A stretch of DNA of 64,000 bases. It comes from Ignelater luminosus. Taxonomy: Eukaryota; Arthropoda; Insecta; Coleoptera; Elateridae. The translations under genes and the position numbers were made by a program. Each line of letters starts with the position of its first letter. Within the stretch, counting starts at the first letter, position 1. Positions 1 through 12,230 of this stretch are shown piece after piece. The stretch is taken from positions 47,097 through 111,096 of the forward strand of contig VTPC01004656.1 of the NCBI GenBank assembly GCA_011009095.1, written 5' to 3'. Below the pieces are notes generated by a model, which was not told the origin of the DNA, made no database searches, and saw only the letters and a program-made list of their open reading frames with translations.

Positions 1-1839
1 TTGTTCGAGGTAAACAAACACAAATCGGAGGTATGCTGATGTTATCAAAAGTTTATCGCGAACAGTGAGTGAAAGTGACTGCTGTGCACGCCACGGTCAG
101 TTACCCCGTCTCAACTTCTGAATGTCTTGTAACTCCCGAGATTGGGTCGCTAAGTAATAAACCAAACGTCTTACTTTCTTGGAGATTTACATTTACTCTT
201 TTATCTGATTTGCCTTACTTCAGAATTCGAACCTTTCTATTTACTCAATAATTAATTATCTGTCATAGTCATACATAAGTCATACTTTTTAACACCTGGT
301 GAACAAGATCAATGTATAGTAAAACTACACACTATATATTCATACATGATTGATTTTTCCTGCTCATAAACCATCGACGTGATAATCGATAAAATAGCAA
401 ACCTTAAAAGTGCAATCTATTATCTAATCAGTTTCCCTTTTTCTAGATGCTACTTACGTCGAGATTATCATAAAATGAATATAGATATGAATATACGAAA
501 GTAAAATCGGAAATGCTGCTGCTATGTAAATAATTATGTCGTCAAAAACACGCAGAACATTTAAAAACCAGTTACAAGTCTGCACAATTACTACGAGAAA
601 TTTTCGGCTATTTTCTCAACTTTCGCTTACCAGAGAAAGCGTTTAACAAAATTGCCTGTGCGAATAAAAGTTCATGTACCCTGCCTATGGGATTAAAATT
701 ATTTTAATTGCTCTAACAAATCTATACATTATTTAACTTTTGAAAGTTTTAAAATTAATTGGTTCTTTTTAAAATTGAGATATCCAAAGTTTTTTTATAC
801 ATTTTATTATTTTCTTGTTCTTGTAATTACTAACAATCATTATATAAATCTAGATGTATCTATTTATCTCTCAGTAAGATATAGTAACAGATTTTTAGTG
901 TAGGAATAATTTGTTTTGAGATATTATAAACAAGCAATACAATAATTAATTAATATCTGTTTGTGATTCGTGTACTACACACGGTTATGGTTTATTGAAA
1001 CGTAATTTACACAAGCATATTTGTACATGTAGGAGAAAATAAACCGTACTAAAATTACATTTTGATTTTTTAAATTTTTTATTATTAGGTTATGGTAAAA
1101 GTTTTTATCGTCTACAGTTGTTTGGACGTGGTTTTTCTTATTTTAAGATGAACAGTACTATTGTTGTATTTAGTTCCAAATAAACTTTATCGGTTCCTTG
1201 ACATTTTATAAATAAACATTAGCGTTTTTTTATATCTCAAAGATTCTGTCCTTTAACATACACATTCTACTAGAATAAAATTTAAAAATTATGTCTAATA
1301 AATTACATTTTCAAAAATACCTGCATTTCCAATCATCTGATATCCAAAACACTTAATCCAACAAATAAAGATAGAAACACTAAAAAACACAAAAGTAATT
1401 AAAAATTCAGCCTTTTTAATCCACAAACCACTTCAGTTGGTTTATATCACAACACTAAGTTATCAAGGTAGATACAAACTGCATTCACTTTACAATTTTC
1501 GCTGACAATAGTTAATTGTAATCCAAAAGATTTAATATTGACCAACAACACTGTCTAATAACTTGAATGTTCAATAAAACACTATTACGGTACGGAATAA
1601 AAAGTCAAAACACACTTTTAAAGCAATCACCAACAAATTGTTAAAGTGTCACCGAATAATTGCTAGATTCAAGTGAATTATTATGACGCTTTGTAAACAA
1701 GCACTTTTATCACAGAGATTGCCTCAAAAAAAATTCGAAATAAGAAGTTTGTCACTATAAAGAGTCTATAAAAGTTGATTAACATGAAGTGCTAAATGCA
1801 TTTCACTGATGCAATTATGTTGTTCTTAATTATCTTTCA
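1..1839. other. AT-rich stretch, no gene seen
   Basis: The sequence is AT-rich with only short open frames that lack recognisable motifs. No terminal inverted repeats, tRNA boxes or splice-bounded coding segments were found by eye. It is probably intergenic or intronic. Confidence 0.4.
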
Positions 1840-1995
1840 CGATCGAGATAACGGGATCCGGCGTTCAGATATCGCGCTCGCAGGCGTGCGCAATTCTTCT
1901 TGATCGCGAACTAAACGCGGCTAACGAATCGCGCGCTATCACACAGTGCTTAGCTAACCTTTCTAAGCGCAGTGCGAATATCAGCGAATATGCAC
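1840..1995. promoter_or_regulatory. CpG-dense island, candidate promoter or 5' exon
   Basis: About 150 bp are sharply richer in G+C and CpG than the AT-rich surroundings, with many CGCG and GATCGCGA-like words. The 3' flank carries short GCGAATAT/GCACGAATAC repeats (about 1975-2000). In an AT-rich animal genome such an island often marks a transcription start or 5' UTR. No conserved coding frame was recognised on either strand, and no core promoter element was convincingly placed. The promoter role is inference; only the composition is seen directly. Confidence 0.3.
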
Positions 1996-4070
1996 GAATA
2001 CAAGGCTGAACACTGGCGAAACTTCTTTGTTTAGAGGTTGTTGGTATAATGACTATAATGTTCATGTGAACATTTCTAATTTGACCATCAACCACTCACG
2101 CATAAGGTCTTTACCTTTTACATACATACAGTTTCAGTGACGAATTAGAAGTAAAACTAATGCATATCGTGTTATCACTAATTCAGTAATCCATCATTAA
2201 TAGTGTGGGTAACATTTTTTATAAAAAAGACTTCAAGAGTAAAGATCAAATTAAACGATCTCACTACACAATGCAATACCAATACTTAAATTGATAAATA
2301 TTTTAAACCAAAACATTTGTTAAAAATGTTTTGAAAGAATCCACTAAACCGTTTATTAGGTTTTTCAGAATGAATCCATAAACGCAAATAAACCAAACGA
2401 ACAATAAATAATAGACTTGTTTCTAAAAATAGATAAGGAAAAAATCTCATTAATTTTCTATTGTTTTCTTCGGTATCAACCACATTAACCATTAAAGTCA
2501 GATTTATTTCAATTTTCCTTTTTTTAGCTCTGTGAACGACATTTGAAAATAGTGTGAATAACCTTATGGAATTTCATGTGTTCAGTTAAACTTATTAATA
2601 ATAGTTACATTTTTTTATATTTTCATTTAGAACAATGGAAGAAGCGCATCATGCCAGTAGTACTGTATTAAAAGCACGCTAGGTACCAAAACATATATAA
2701 GAATAAGTAAATTACAAAAGAACAACGTCACTACGTGGAAAATTAAAAACTTGTAGTCCAGAGTCTGAAAAGTTGCCAAAAGCTATATGTCTTTCTTAAA
2801 ATTGCAGAGCTCTTATTGTTGTGATTCTAACTTTAGTTTTATTACGAGAAAGAAAGTAAAAATCTTAAACATTAGGACTTGTTTTCGTTTTCAGTTAGTA
2901 TTTCATCATCTTTCAGACTGTTATTATTCGTTGTTTTCTTTAGAACTGTTATTTGAACTAACGAGATCGGTATTCAGTCTTCTTGGTTAATTGCTTCAGT
3001 TTGTTCTTCGAAGCACAATGATGATATTTTCACCGTTGTGTGTATTACAACTAATATTTAAAATACTGTAGAAGTAAACCGCTTTGCCGTCCACCTTTTA
3101 GTTCATTTCCGACAGTCGGACAGACCGTAAATTATGGGAACCCTTTTAGTCTTTCAGATCCACAACTGATCCATAAAATAAGATGTCTAAGCCTCAATGT
3201 AATATTTTTTATCATCACTTTACATATACATTATCGATTTTCAATCTTCAAAAAAAAATTGCTAACAAGCGTCACCATAGTTCCAATATGGTGGAAAAAG
3301 GAAAGAGTTCCATTTTAGGAAGGACTCTAGACTTGCACTTTAGTGGTTAGTCTTCCATAAGATGCTTCAAAAACCTTCTGCCTTAATGAATTCAACTTCT
3401 GGGAGCTTTTGATCAATGTGCTTCAAGAGGTAAGTTGCTATTTAAAACTTTAAATGTTTCTCAAAATAGTAAAGTGCGAAGTTCTTTTTTCTGGTATACC
3501 ATACATTAGACATGAACTCAGAAAGAAACAAACCGTAGATAAGAATCTCTAGTGTGAGCAATGTTAAGATATTTTGCAAGACAATTATTCTCAGGGTTTA
3601 GATACATGTTACCATACCTGAGCATGTCAAGGCAAAAATAATCGTTTTTCATGGTACTGCCAACGTTGGAGCGCAATGTCGAAGCTTCAAATGACTCACT
3701 TAAATTAAAAAGAAAATAAACCAACACATTGCTGCCTTGAAGGAACATATTATAATGAAACTTGTGATGTGATAAGATAGATAATACTTTCCAAACACTA
3801 TAAAAGCTTAAGGAAATGTCTGTTCTAAATAAGGCAGGTTATATGTCTTCCCAAAACATTTATCAAGGCTAGTACTAATTGTGAAACTGACCTCTGACTT
3901 CCAAGATTCAGAAATGATCAAATAAAACATTTTGACCAACCGAGGATATTGAGGAAGAGGACGACACTTGAGGAGTCTCATTAAATGTATATGTAATTGA
4001 TACTGGTCGCTTTATAGTAAGTTTGTAAAGCATAAGAATCTCGACAAAGAGTTACTTAAAATCCTTCTTA
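1996..4070. other. AT-rich stretch, no gene seen
   Basis: Only short open frames without recognisable domains are present on either strand. No mobile-element termini were recognised. Confidence 0.4.
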
Positions 4071-4108
4071 ATAAAAATAATAATAATAGTAATAATAATA
4101 ATAATATA
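4071..4108 (+). repeat. (TAA)n microsatellite
   Basis: A run of TAA/ATA triplets with one interruption (AATAGTAAT). It is an ordinary trinucleotide microsatellite with no sign of a role. Confidence 0.8.
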
Positions 4109-4589
4109 TTGTCGTAAATTCATTAATTTATGAACATGATACACTATATATAAATATAGTTGGTGTTCCCTTCCAAGAAATCTTACAGCAGGAGACAAAT
4201 TTGTTTAGTGGACAGAAGCAATTATTGATTAGAAATTTACGAAGATTCATTTTAAACCGTTTGTCAGGTTGACTGTGCTTCATATGACACCTAGAATAAA
4301 TAGGAGATTTCTGGAAAAACGCATGTTTTGGCTTCTCAAGATGAAAGTCTAGCTTTTCCCTAGTGTTATGTAAATGCACCAAAGCATTTGTCAGGTATTT
4401 GGCTCCGTTTTTATGTATGTAGGTTATGTATGTTATGTAGTAGATACATTGAGGTCACTGTGAATATTTTATATCTAATAAAGGCCTCCCTATAGGTATG
4501 ATAACTTGAAAATTAGCCTAATATTCTTTTTGGTAAGATGAAGATTCGATCTACATCAGTATATTGTTCCCCACACTATGATGCTATAA

Positions 4590-4857
4590 TTAATAACATA
4601 CTATACATAAATACCATTCCGCCCTTGATAAGTTGTTTACATAAATCATGAATATAAGAGGACCCAGTATACTTCCTTGGGGTAGTCCGCAGTCCACACT
4701 AAAAGTTTCAGAAGTAGTGTTGTGAAGCTCTACTCTACAATTGCTGTTTTTAAGGTAAGAGAAAACCCATTTACTCATAAGTTTACGTATCGCAATGTCA
4801 TTTAGTTTGGTAACAACAAACTTTGGGTCAATGGTGTCGAAAGCACGTATATTAAAG
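4590..4857 (-). pseudogene. non-LTR retrotransposon reverse transcriptase fragment
   Basis: The minus strand encodes about 88 residues of a LINE reverse transcriptase. The first recognisable stretch is AFDTIDPKFVVTKL, the usual (K)AFDTVDH motif. It is followed by a WVFSYLKN segment and by GLPQGSILGPLIFMIYVNNL, the diagnostic GxPQGSxLGPLLF block of the palm domain. The catalytic YxDD box that should follow is absent, so the piece is truncated at both ends and cannot be active. The motif style fits the CR1/Jockey group, but the clade is uncertain. It abuts another LINE fragment on its upstream side that belongs after, not before, an RT domain, so the two do not form one element. Confidence 0.75.
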
Positions 4858-5286
4858 CACAACAGGCCTATTGGCTTGTTGGACTATGTCCCTCCATTCT
4901 TTTCTCCCCATTGCTTTTTGACGCCACCTTTAGATACCCATTTTTTCTAGATCTTCTTCCACTTGTTTGAACTATTTAATTCTTGGTCTTCCTCTTCCTC
5001 TATTATCGAGTGAATCAGTTTTTAGCACATTCTTCACCATCCTCCATCTTCTTTTCTCCAAATAGTTTGTCCTCCTCTGCCACCCATCCTCTATCCTTCT
5101 CCCACCAAAAATCCTTCTTAACGTCCTTCGTTCCCAAACTTGCAACTTGATCTCCATCTTTTTTGTTATCACCCACGTTTCACTCGCGAACAACACTAAG
5201 GTCTTATCACTATTTTGTAAATCCTTAATTTTGCATTCCTCGACACTATTTTGCATCTCAATGTTTTTATCAGAGCACTTGCACAT
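4857..5286 (-). pseudogene. LINE ORF2 C-terminal fragment (endonuclease-reverse transcriptase tail)
   Basis: The minus strand encodes the tail typical of insect endonuclease-reverse transcriptase proteins. In order there is an ASETWVITKK block, ERRTLRRIFGG, a tryptophan/arginine-rich segment and a GRGRPRIK motif. After an in-frame stop near 4972 the same frame continues with VEEDLEKMGI, RWRQKAMGRKEWRDIVQQA and a final stop near 4857, which matches the usual end of this tail. Stops within it show that it is a pseudogene. No RT or endonuclease domain precedes it, so the insertion is strongly 5'-truncated, the normal outcome of target-primed reverse transcription. Its 3' end runs directly into a different LINE fragment at about 4857. 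Confidence 0.75.
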
Positions 5287-6532
5287 GCGGAGCCTTAACT
5301 TAACAACAACAACTTAACAACATTTGGAGCAAATTTTATATTTGCGACAAGCTTGCTTCGAATCATCATGATATCCCAATCGGTTTTTCTAACTCTAACA
5401 TCATCTAGTGCAAAGATTTGGTTGAAAGAGTAAGAATTCAGTTTCAAAACTCTTGGATTTAGTTAGATCATTCTGAAATTGAACTACTTGCTCCAATAGA
5501 ATTATAGTAATAATATCAAGTTTTTTAAATGGAGGAAAACATCATTCAATCGACATATTAAATGTCTGCAAGAAAGCAATATCCATAGAAACTGACATTG
5601 GAGGAAAACAACTATAAAATGAAAAGCAAATTCTTTAAGCCTAAGTCAAAACACTAGACATTCCGAAAGAAGTTTAGAAAACAACTAAGCAGAAATAGAC
5701 AACAAAAAGAAAATACTAAAAAGAAAAATACTTGCTAATTTACCCTGAGAAAACATTCGTACACAGCGAGCAAGAAAACTACACTTTTATTGTATTTTTA
5801 AAATGTTCATACGAGCAGGTTATAACTTGTAGCTCGCAGTTCATCATATGTATATAAAAGCTAGAAAGATACACCAAGCATTACAACAGAAATTATTACT
5901 TGTAGTTTCATAGTAATAAAGCCACCATCGAACAAAATCAATTCGTAGGTTAACTACGGAGAGCTCAGTATATCAATTTCTGTCAGATAAATGTGCCTAA
6001 CCTATAAATCTCTGAAAATGAAGTCTTATTCACAATAGTTAAGCAATTTCGACAAGGGGACTGATAATGCATTTTGTTAGTAGCGTTTGGGCTATCTGAA
6101 AATAGCTTATATCAGACGAAAACGATTTCTATTTGGATGGCTGGGATTAGCGATAATCAACCTATTGTTACTGAGCAACTGAGAAGTCTTCAGATATACA
6201 TACAAGACAGTATTGTAAGGCAATATAATGTGCTATTGGATGCTTCCAAATAAGCGAGCAATACTCCGTTTTAAGAAAAACAATACGTTAGCTGCACCAT
6301 TACAAAATATTCCCAAATGCTTGAAATGTGTTTGTTTGAAGTTATAGAAGATGATTGTAAAATACTCTGACTTAAGCGTCAAGCAAAACGGTTTGACTTG
6401 CCACACCACAAAGATCCATAACCATATGCTCTCATGCATACATCTCACAGAAATATTACATGGTCACAGCAAATGGGGAAATAACTTACGCCATTAGATA
6501 GTCTAAATCGACAGCCCTACCCTTGCACACTA
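5287..6532. other. gene-free stretch
   Basis: AT-rich sequence with short open frames only. Around 6060-6450 the composition is less AT-rich, but no protein family or terminal repeat was recognised. Confidence 0.35.
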
Positions 6533-6691
6533 CAGTCAACTCTCATATAACGCGATAGCCTTCCTATAACTCGGCAGTGGTTTACATATAACGCGGTATG
6601 AATTAATCTGATTTGTCTTTTTCTATGTTTCTCATAACTCGATTTCCATATAACGCGGTGCGAATTAATCGCGTTATGGGAGGGTTGACTG
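6533..6691. mobile_element. pogo-like MITE, 159 bp
   Basis: The element begins CAGTCAACTCTC and ends with the imperfect inverse GGAGGGTTGACTG. TA lies immediately outside each end (6531-6532 and 6692-6693), the target duplication of the Tc1/mariner/pogo superfamily. CAG termini with TA duplications are characteristic of pogo/Tigger MITEs. Inside, the motif CATATAACGCGG occurs twice in direct orientation (about 6586 and 6648), each followed by an AATTAATC word, and a related copy sits at each end. There is no coding capacity, so movement would require a pogo-type transposase from elsewhere. Confidence 0.8.
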
Positions 6692-7099
6692 TACCTGTTT
6701 TAAATATATTTTTTGATGAATATGATTTTGAGCTAGCGAAACTAGTTACCCTTTACAAAGAGATAAATATTATTTAAATGTTAATTAAATTAAGTAATAA
6801 TTAAACCAAACAAAATTTCTATTTAAATTTATTTCGCTTTTCTTATGAAAGTACTTAACATTAAAAATAGTATCTACCTGTAACAAGATATTACATTTAC
6901 TCCCCATCGTAAAGATGTCATATCAAATATATTGTATATAAGCAAGTAATTGACAGTTATGATACAAATATAAATTTCAACATAAAGTTTTTGATTTAAT
7001 GTGGCTAGAAATTTGCATACGGAATCTCCGTCAAGTAAATTGCGGTTTGTATTACAGTAACGTACTAGATAAGTCTAAGGTTGCTTATGATTTTACTTA
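6692..7099. other. gene-free stretch before mariner
   Basis: AT-rich sequence between the pogo-like MITE and the mariner insertion. Nothing recognisable was seen. Confidence 0.4.
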
Positions 7100-8417
7100 T
7101 ACAAGGTGTGACAATAAAGTTCGGTAAGTGATTTAAAAAAAGGTACTTACACAAATAGTAGATGAAAAATATTTTACTGTCCTTCGAAGTAATCCCCCCC
7201 AGATACAACGCACTTCTGGCAACGCTCGTACAGTTGTTGGAAACTGCGTGAGAAGTCCTCCATTGGAATGGCCTTCAACTCCGACGTAACGTTTTCTTTG
7301 ATCTCTTCAATTCCGGAAAATCTCTTCCCTTTCAGCGACGACTTCAGGCGGGGAAACAAGAAAAAGTCAGCCGGAGCCAAATCCGGTGAATACGGGGGGT
7401 GACTGATCTCAGGAACTCCTTTGTCGGCCAAAAACTTCTTCACTATGCATGCCGTGTGGGATGGTGCATTATCATGCAAAAGGAACCAGCCTCTTCCTTG
7501 TGCAAGTTGGGGACGCACTCGTCGAATTCGCGCCAGCAGACGTTGCAGAACCTGCAAATAAAATTCTTTGTTGACCGTTTGACCCTGAGGTAGAAACTCC
7601 TTATGGATAATCCCATGTCGGTCAAAGAAGGCAAACAGCATGGTTTTCGTCTTTGACTTCTGGAGTCGAGATTTGGTGTGTCTTGGGGAACTGGGACTCC
7701 GCCATTCCATGCTTTGCCGTTTTGTTTCAGGGTCGTACTCGAAACACCACGACTCATCACCGGTCACAATTGAATCCAAGAATGTTGGGTCGTTATCACA
7801 CGTGCTGATGAAGTCGCCGCATGCGTCAAATCTTTGGAGTTTTTGTTCGTCTGTGAGAAAATGGGGAACAAATCGAGAACAGATCTTTCGCTTCTGCAAG
7901 TCGTTTTTCAAGATGAGACGGACTGTTTCACGGTTAATTCCCACTTCTTCGGCCAACAATCGCACAGTCATTCGACGGTCCTTTGTTACCAGTTCTCGGA
8001 CTGCTTTCACAGAATCGTCATTTCTCGACGTCGACGGTCTTCCACTCCTAGGCGCATCATCTATCGAGTCCCGTCCCTCACGAAAAACGTTTAAACCATT
8101 CCGATACACATTTCAAGGTTACTGCTTCATGCCCGTAAACTTCCTTTAGCATTAAATGAGTTTCTGTTATTGTTTTCCCTAATTTAAAACAAAACTTTAT
8201 ATTTGCTCTTTGCTCCATTTTTCGACAATTACGCGCGAACCTTTCATCACCCGCATTAACAGGCTGTCATCGACAGACGCGTTCATGCAGCGACCAGACA
8301 GGTTAGGACATGTTCGGGCAGGAGTTAAGCCATGTGTTGTCGCTTTCGGAAATATGAAAAACCTTTCGGCATCAAAAATACAACGGTGCTTACCGAACTT
8401 TATTGTCACACCTTGTA
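7100..8417 (-). mobile_element. mariner element, near full length (about 1.3 kb)
   Basis: The two ends are perfect 29-bp inverted repeats (7100-7128 and 8389-8417), beginning TACAAGGTGTGACAATAAAG. TATA surrounds both outer edges, so the exact boundary is ambiguous by 2 bp (TA duplication at 7098-7099/8418-8419, or at 7100-7101/8416-8417). The element carries one transposase gene on the minus strand. Its length, TIR size and TA duplication are all normal for mariner. Identical TIRs suggest a fairly recent insertion, although the transposase carries a frameshift. Confidence 0.93.
7174..8218 (-). pseudogene. mariner transposase, DD34D, single frameshift
   Basis: This gene encodes a cut-and-paste transposase that would bind the flanking TIRs and move the element in the nucleus. 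The chosen start is the ATG at 8218, which opens MEQRANIKFCFKLGK, the usual mariner N-terminus. From there to the stop at 7174 is 1045 nt, one base more than 348 codons. The extra base lies in a run of five identical bases at 8083-8087 and splits the N-terminal helix-turn-helix (through EWFKRF) from the remaining 311-codon frame. That frame contains the RSGRPSTSR linker, the second HTH, the first catalytic Asp in TGDESW (residue 118 of the open stretch), the second in HDNAPSHTA (213) and the third in ADFFLFP (248). The last two are separated by 34 residues, the DD34D signature. All catalytic residues are kept. A homopolymer sequencing error would have the same appearance as a true frameshift. 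The subfamily is not certain. Confidence 0.92.
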
Positions 8418-11159
8418 TACCACAAAACAGTTTACGTGAAAATGTTCCAGAAGGAAATTTGAGTGTTTTCAAAGTTCTTACTTATGTTGAGAAATTCTAT
8501 TTAGGAGAAATAATCATTTTTGTTTTATGCAAGAATTAATGTTTATTACTATCTCTCACAAAGTGCTAAGCAGAGGAAAAGTTAGTTTACAAGAAACCAG
8601 AGCTTTGTGTAGGTTTAATATTTCCTAAAGTAACTGAGTTACAGTTTACTAAAATTTTACATTTTAAAGAATGCCTAATTAGCTTTTAATTTTCTTATTT
8701 GTAATTCTTAATTAAGTACAGTAATTTATCAATATTTACAAAGCAATCTATTGCATTGTTTAAACCGTTAAGATTATCTTTATCGTCTGTAGATGCATAA
8801 AAAAATTGCTTAATTATTATTGAACAATTTTGCCACTCATCATTTCTAAAATATTTATTAATAAAGTTGTTATTAGTCTTTTCAAGATTTCCCTTTTGAT
8901 TTGATTTAATATGATTTTTGTTTCCGTATAATATGACAACCAAACCTTCAAGTATTCCAATTCTTCCCGAAAAGTGCCTTTTAACTTACAGTTACGATAT
9001 GCATTCTTGTTTTATATATTTTGGTTAAATAATACTTGAAAGTCTAGTAAATTCAATTATTTCTTCGATTTGTTTCTTGGGTGATATTTAACCTTCAATG
9101 TGTATTTATGGAATTTACTCTTTAAGTTTGTAGGTTATATTGGGAAACACCCTATAGGCCTATACGTATTTGGAAGAGTTGGTTTTGCTAATTGTATGTA
9201 GCTAAGTGAATAATACAAAAACACACCAACTTTCACTAATAAAAAGGTAAGCTACATTCTTTTTCGAAACGTTAATTCAAGTCAAACAGGATCATAATAT
9301 TAAATTAACATAAACAGACTGGGATTATAAGTGAACAATTTATTTAATATAAAATCACCCTGTATACTATACGACAAAAATGACTTTAGATCTTTTCTTC
9401 CCTTTCTAATGATCGGTACTTTCATTTAACATATATTTCCTGCTTACCTAAGAAAGTCAAACTATTTTATTTGCGATTAAAATTACAGTTGACCAGTTTG
9501 AACTCCTTACCTGAAACAAAATAAAATAATTATTACAGCGATACCAAGTTAAACCAAACTCATTAATATACTTTCCTTTACAAATTTACTTAAGAAGTGT
9601 TAAATATTTTTTTAATATTATCATGCGGGTCAGTACTCCTTTCGTGGCATTTTATACTTTGTTACACCAAAATTCTCTCTGTTGGATTTGCGATTAAGCC
9701 GACATGGAACATTTATGTCTAATATGTATTAGACGTGACAGTGGCTTACCAGTCAGTATCTATAATTGTGATGTGTATTCTATATATGTATTATCAGAAG
9801 AGTAGTCTGACGTGAGAATAGATGATGTTACATTTTATTAGATAGAGACTGATCTAACAGTAAAAAGTTCAAATTATAATGTCGCTTGACATCATTATGA
9901 TTATTGAAAACAATCATTTAGATATGAATCTAAATGTTTATTAGCAGTTTTTTACACTTAACGGTTTTTTAGATGCCGGAGCCGTTTTATAGCACAGATA
10001 AAAAAGTGTAAAAAATTGATCATATACGATATGGCCTACTAAAATATTGACTAGAATTAATTGACGGAAACACTTTGACTTTGTAACGAAATATAAAACA
10101 GAGATTCGCAAATATTTTGATAAGACTGAAAGGTGAGTACTTCATATTAGCTTTTTAACTAATGTAAAGATGCTTTAAACCAAAAACACTTGACGAAACA
10201 GACGATAAAAAAAGCATTAATTTCTAAAATTTTTAAAAAAACTTTATACAAACAATTCTACTATAACTTCCTTCAGGAGTTCACTGTCTAAAAATGCATA
10301 CACCTATAACTACCGATTTTGGCAATACTTTTGATGCCACCGTTATTCAGACGAGCACTGTCTGTTACCGTCAAGCACCATCAAGTCTCGCCGTAACTTC
10401 TTCCATGCATGCAGGCAAAATTCTCTGGAGAGAAGCATAAAGCAATTTGTTGTACTTAGGCAATCTCTCATATAGTTTTAATATGACTCCATTCATTGTT
10501 CTATATTCTATAGTACTATACAGAATTACAAACGCAACTGTACAATTTTTCCGTTTATATTTTCTCCCATATCAGTGTTGCCAATGGAGCGTATTAGCTT
10601 TGTGAGATTTCAGTAATACTTCTTTCAAGATTATCTAAAGAATGCAATTCGCAAAATATTAATCAAATGCGGAAGAATGTTTAAATACAAGAAAAAATCC
10701 AAACTATATTTTTAGACCTTCTAATCTGCAGTTCGGACACTTTTCTCTTATTTCTAACCATAGAATCTACTTTATGAATTTGGTGGGACTTTCGTGATTT
10801 GTGAAAGAACTTAGGTAATCACGTTACAGTTTGTTCAATTTGAAGAATAGGTCCATTCAGGAGAAAAATCCTGTCCTAGAGTGTCTCCTGTCTAGTTACC
10901 TATAGACATTTTACTTCACGGCATTGAAATAATTTGATATTCATGCATTGTTACAAAAATCACAAGTGAATTGGTTTAGCCCTAACTCCCTGGGACACAA
11001 TAAAAGCCGAAACTATACTACCATGCCAACAAAACCAGTATTTATTGATCGGTTTGTTTACATTTCTTATGCACCTTGCTTGCGACGCTTATGACTCCTT
11101 TCAAGTTCATTAAGCACTCCTATGTCCTGCCTTAGTATTTTATTAGTATAGTATTTTAT
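8418..11159. other. gene-free AT-rich stretch
   Basis: No domain-bearing open frame, tRNA or terminal repeat was recognised. Short frames near 8.2-8.9 kb lack motifs or overlap the mariner end in other frames. Confidence 0.35.
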
Positions 11160-11606
11160 ACCTTAGGAGTTGCCAGTACTGGTTAATAGGAAGAGTACCA
11201 AAAGTACTATCTATTTGTATCAAAAGTACACAAAGTACTTAAATAAGAATGTTTCAGCTTTGGTATTACACTCTTTGATAGTTTTTATAATCACATTACA
11301 ATATTAAACTGATTCTAGTTATTCATTGTAAATATTAAATTGAAAAACAAAGTAAAAATTGAAAGAATAAAGTACTGACAAGGTTCAGTTTTAAAAGTTC
11401 TTGCTTTTTTTTTATTTGCGTTTGAATCAAATCAGGTGAAATAAAGAAATACAATCTCCTGCCTGAGTGTTTCTATCTCCTGTTTAAGTACTGCAAAATT
11501 ATTTCTTAGTTAGTATTGTCCGACCCTGTCACCTACTTCCAGATACTGCTAAGTATCAAATACTGCCAAGTGCATTAAGTCCTGCCGAACTCTTGCGCAC
11601 CTATAC
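11160..11606. mobile_element. candidate hAT-like non-autonomous repeat
   Basis: The right end, read inward on the minus strand, is TAGGTGCGCAAGAGTTCGGC followed by repeated ACTTGGCAGTATTTG-like words. Near the left end TAGGAGTTGCCAGTACTGG has a similar style, followed by several AAAAGTACTNT words. A related right end occurs at about 26.1-26.22 kb, which supports an interspersed repeat family. The subterminal GCCAAGTACT repeats resemble those of hAT-type elements. No clear 8-bp target duplication was found, so both borders are approximate and the superfamily is inferred. Confidence 0.4.
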
Positions 11607-12230
11607 TTCTACTGGCGAGAGATTCTCTTGTTTCCTTAATTCCAATAATAACGAGCATCTCACAAATATTTATGTCAGGGTTAGCAATGAATCTAAAAAC
11701 ATTTCTCTTTGCTTACATGATACATAAATAAATCGTAATGAATTTTAGCTAGAAGTTGTCAAACCTGACATTTTATGTGCTATTCTGAAAGATGTTGATA
11801 GTGTTCTCTGTTATAGGTTAACCGTAAATTAATACGTCTTTTAATGTTTTAATGTTTTCAATCAAAAAAGTTGCCTGTTCTTAAGAAAGCAATTTTGATT
11901 AGTGATTTATAAAAAATGTAGCTTGACACTGAAATTGACGATCAAAACCACCAAAACGATATACGTTCTCAGCTCCAAAGTCAACTCTGGAATAAATATT
12001 TTTGGGACACTCGTAATATTACCCAGATGTATAAATCTTTGTAATGTTTAAAGAAAACAAAAAAGTCAAACAATGTCTGGTTTACACATTTTATTTTTCA
12101 AGGCATCAAGAGCAACAAATAAAAATAAAAATACAAATGCAAAATGCAAATATTGGCGGCGCTTCATTTCTAAAGGACAAAATTGTGTAAAACTCTGAAT
12201 TACCTTCGTCTAGAGCAGTAGCAGTGAAGT
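11607..12230. other. gene-free stretch
   Basis: AT-rich sequence with no recognisable coding or repeat feature. Confidence 0.35.

Noticed and set aside
7399-8149. Plus-strand open frames of 64-169 codons over the 7.1-kb mariner
   Set aside because: They are antisense shadows of the mariner transposase, which has clear DD34D motifs on the minus strand.
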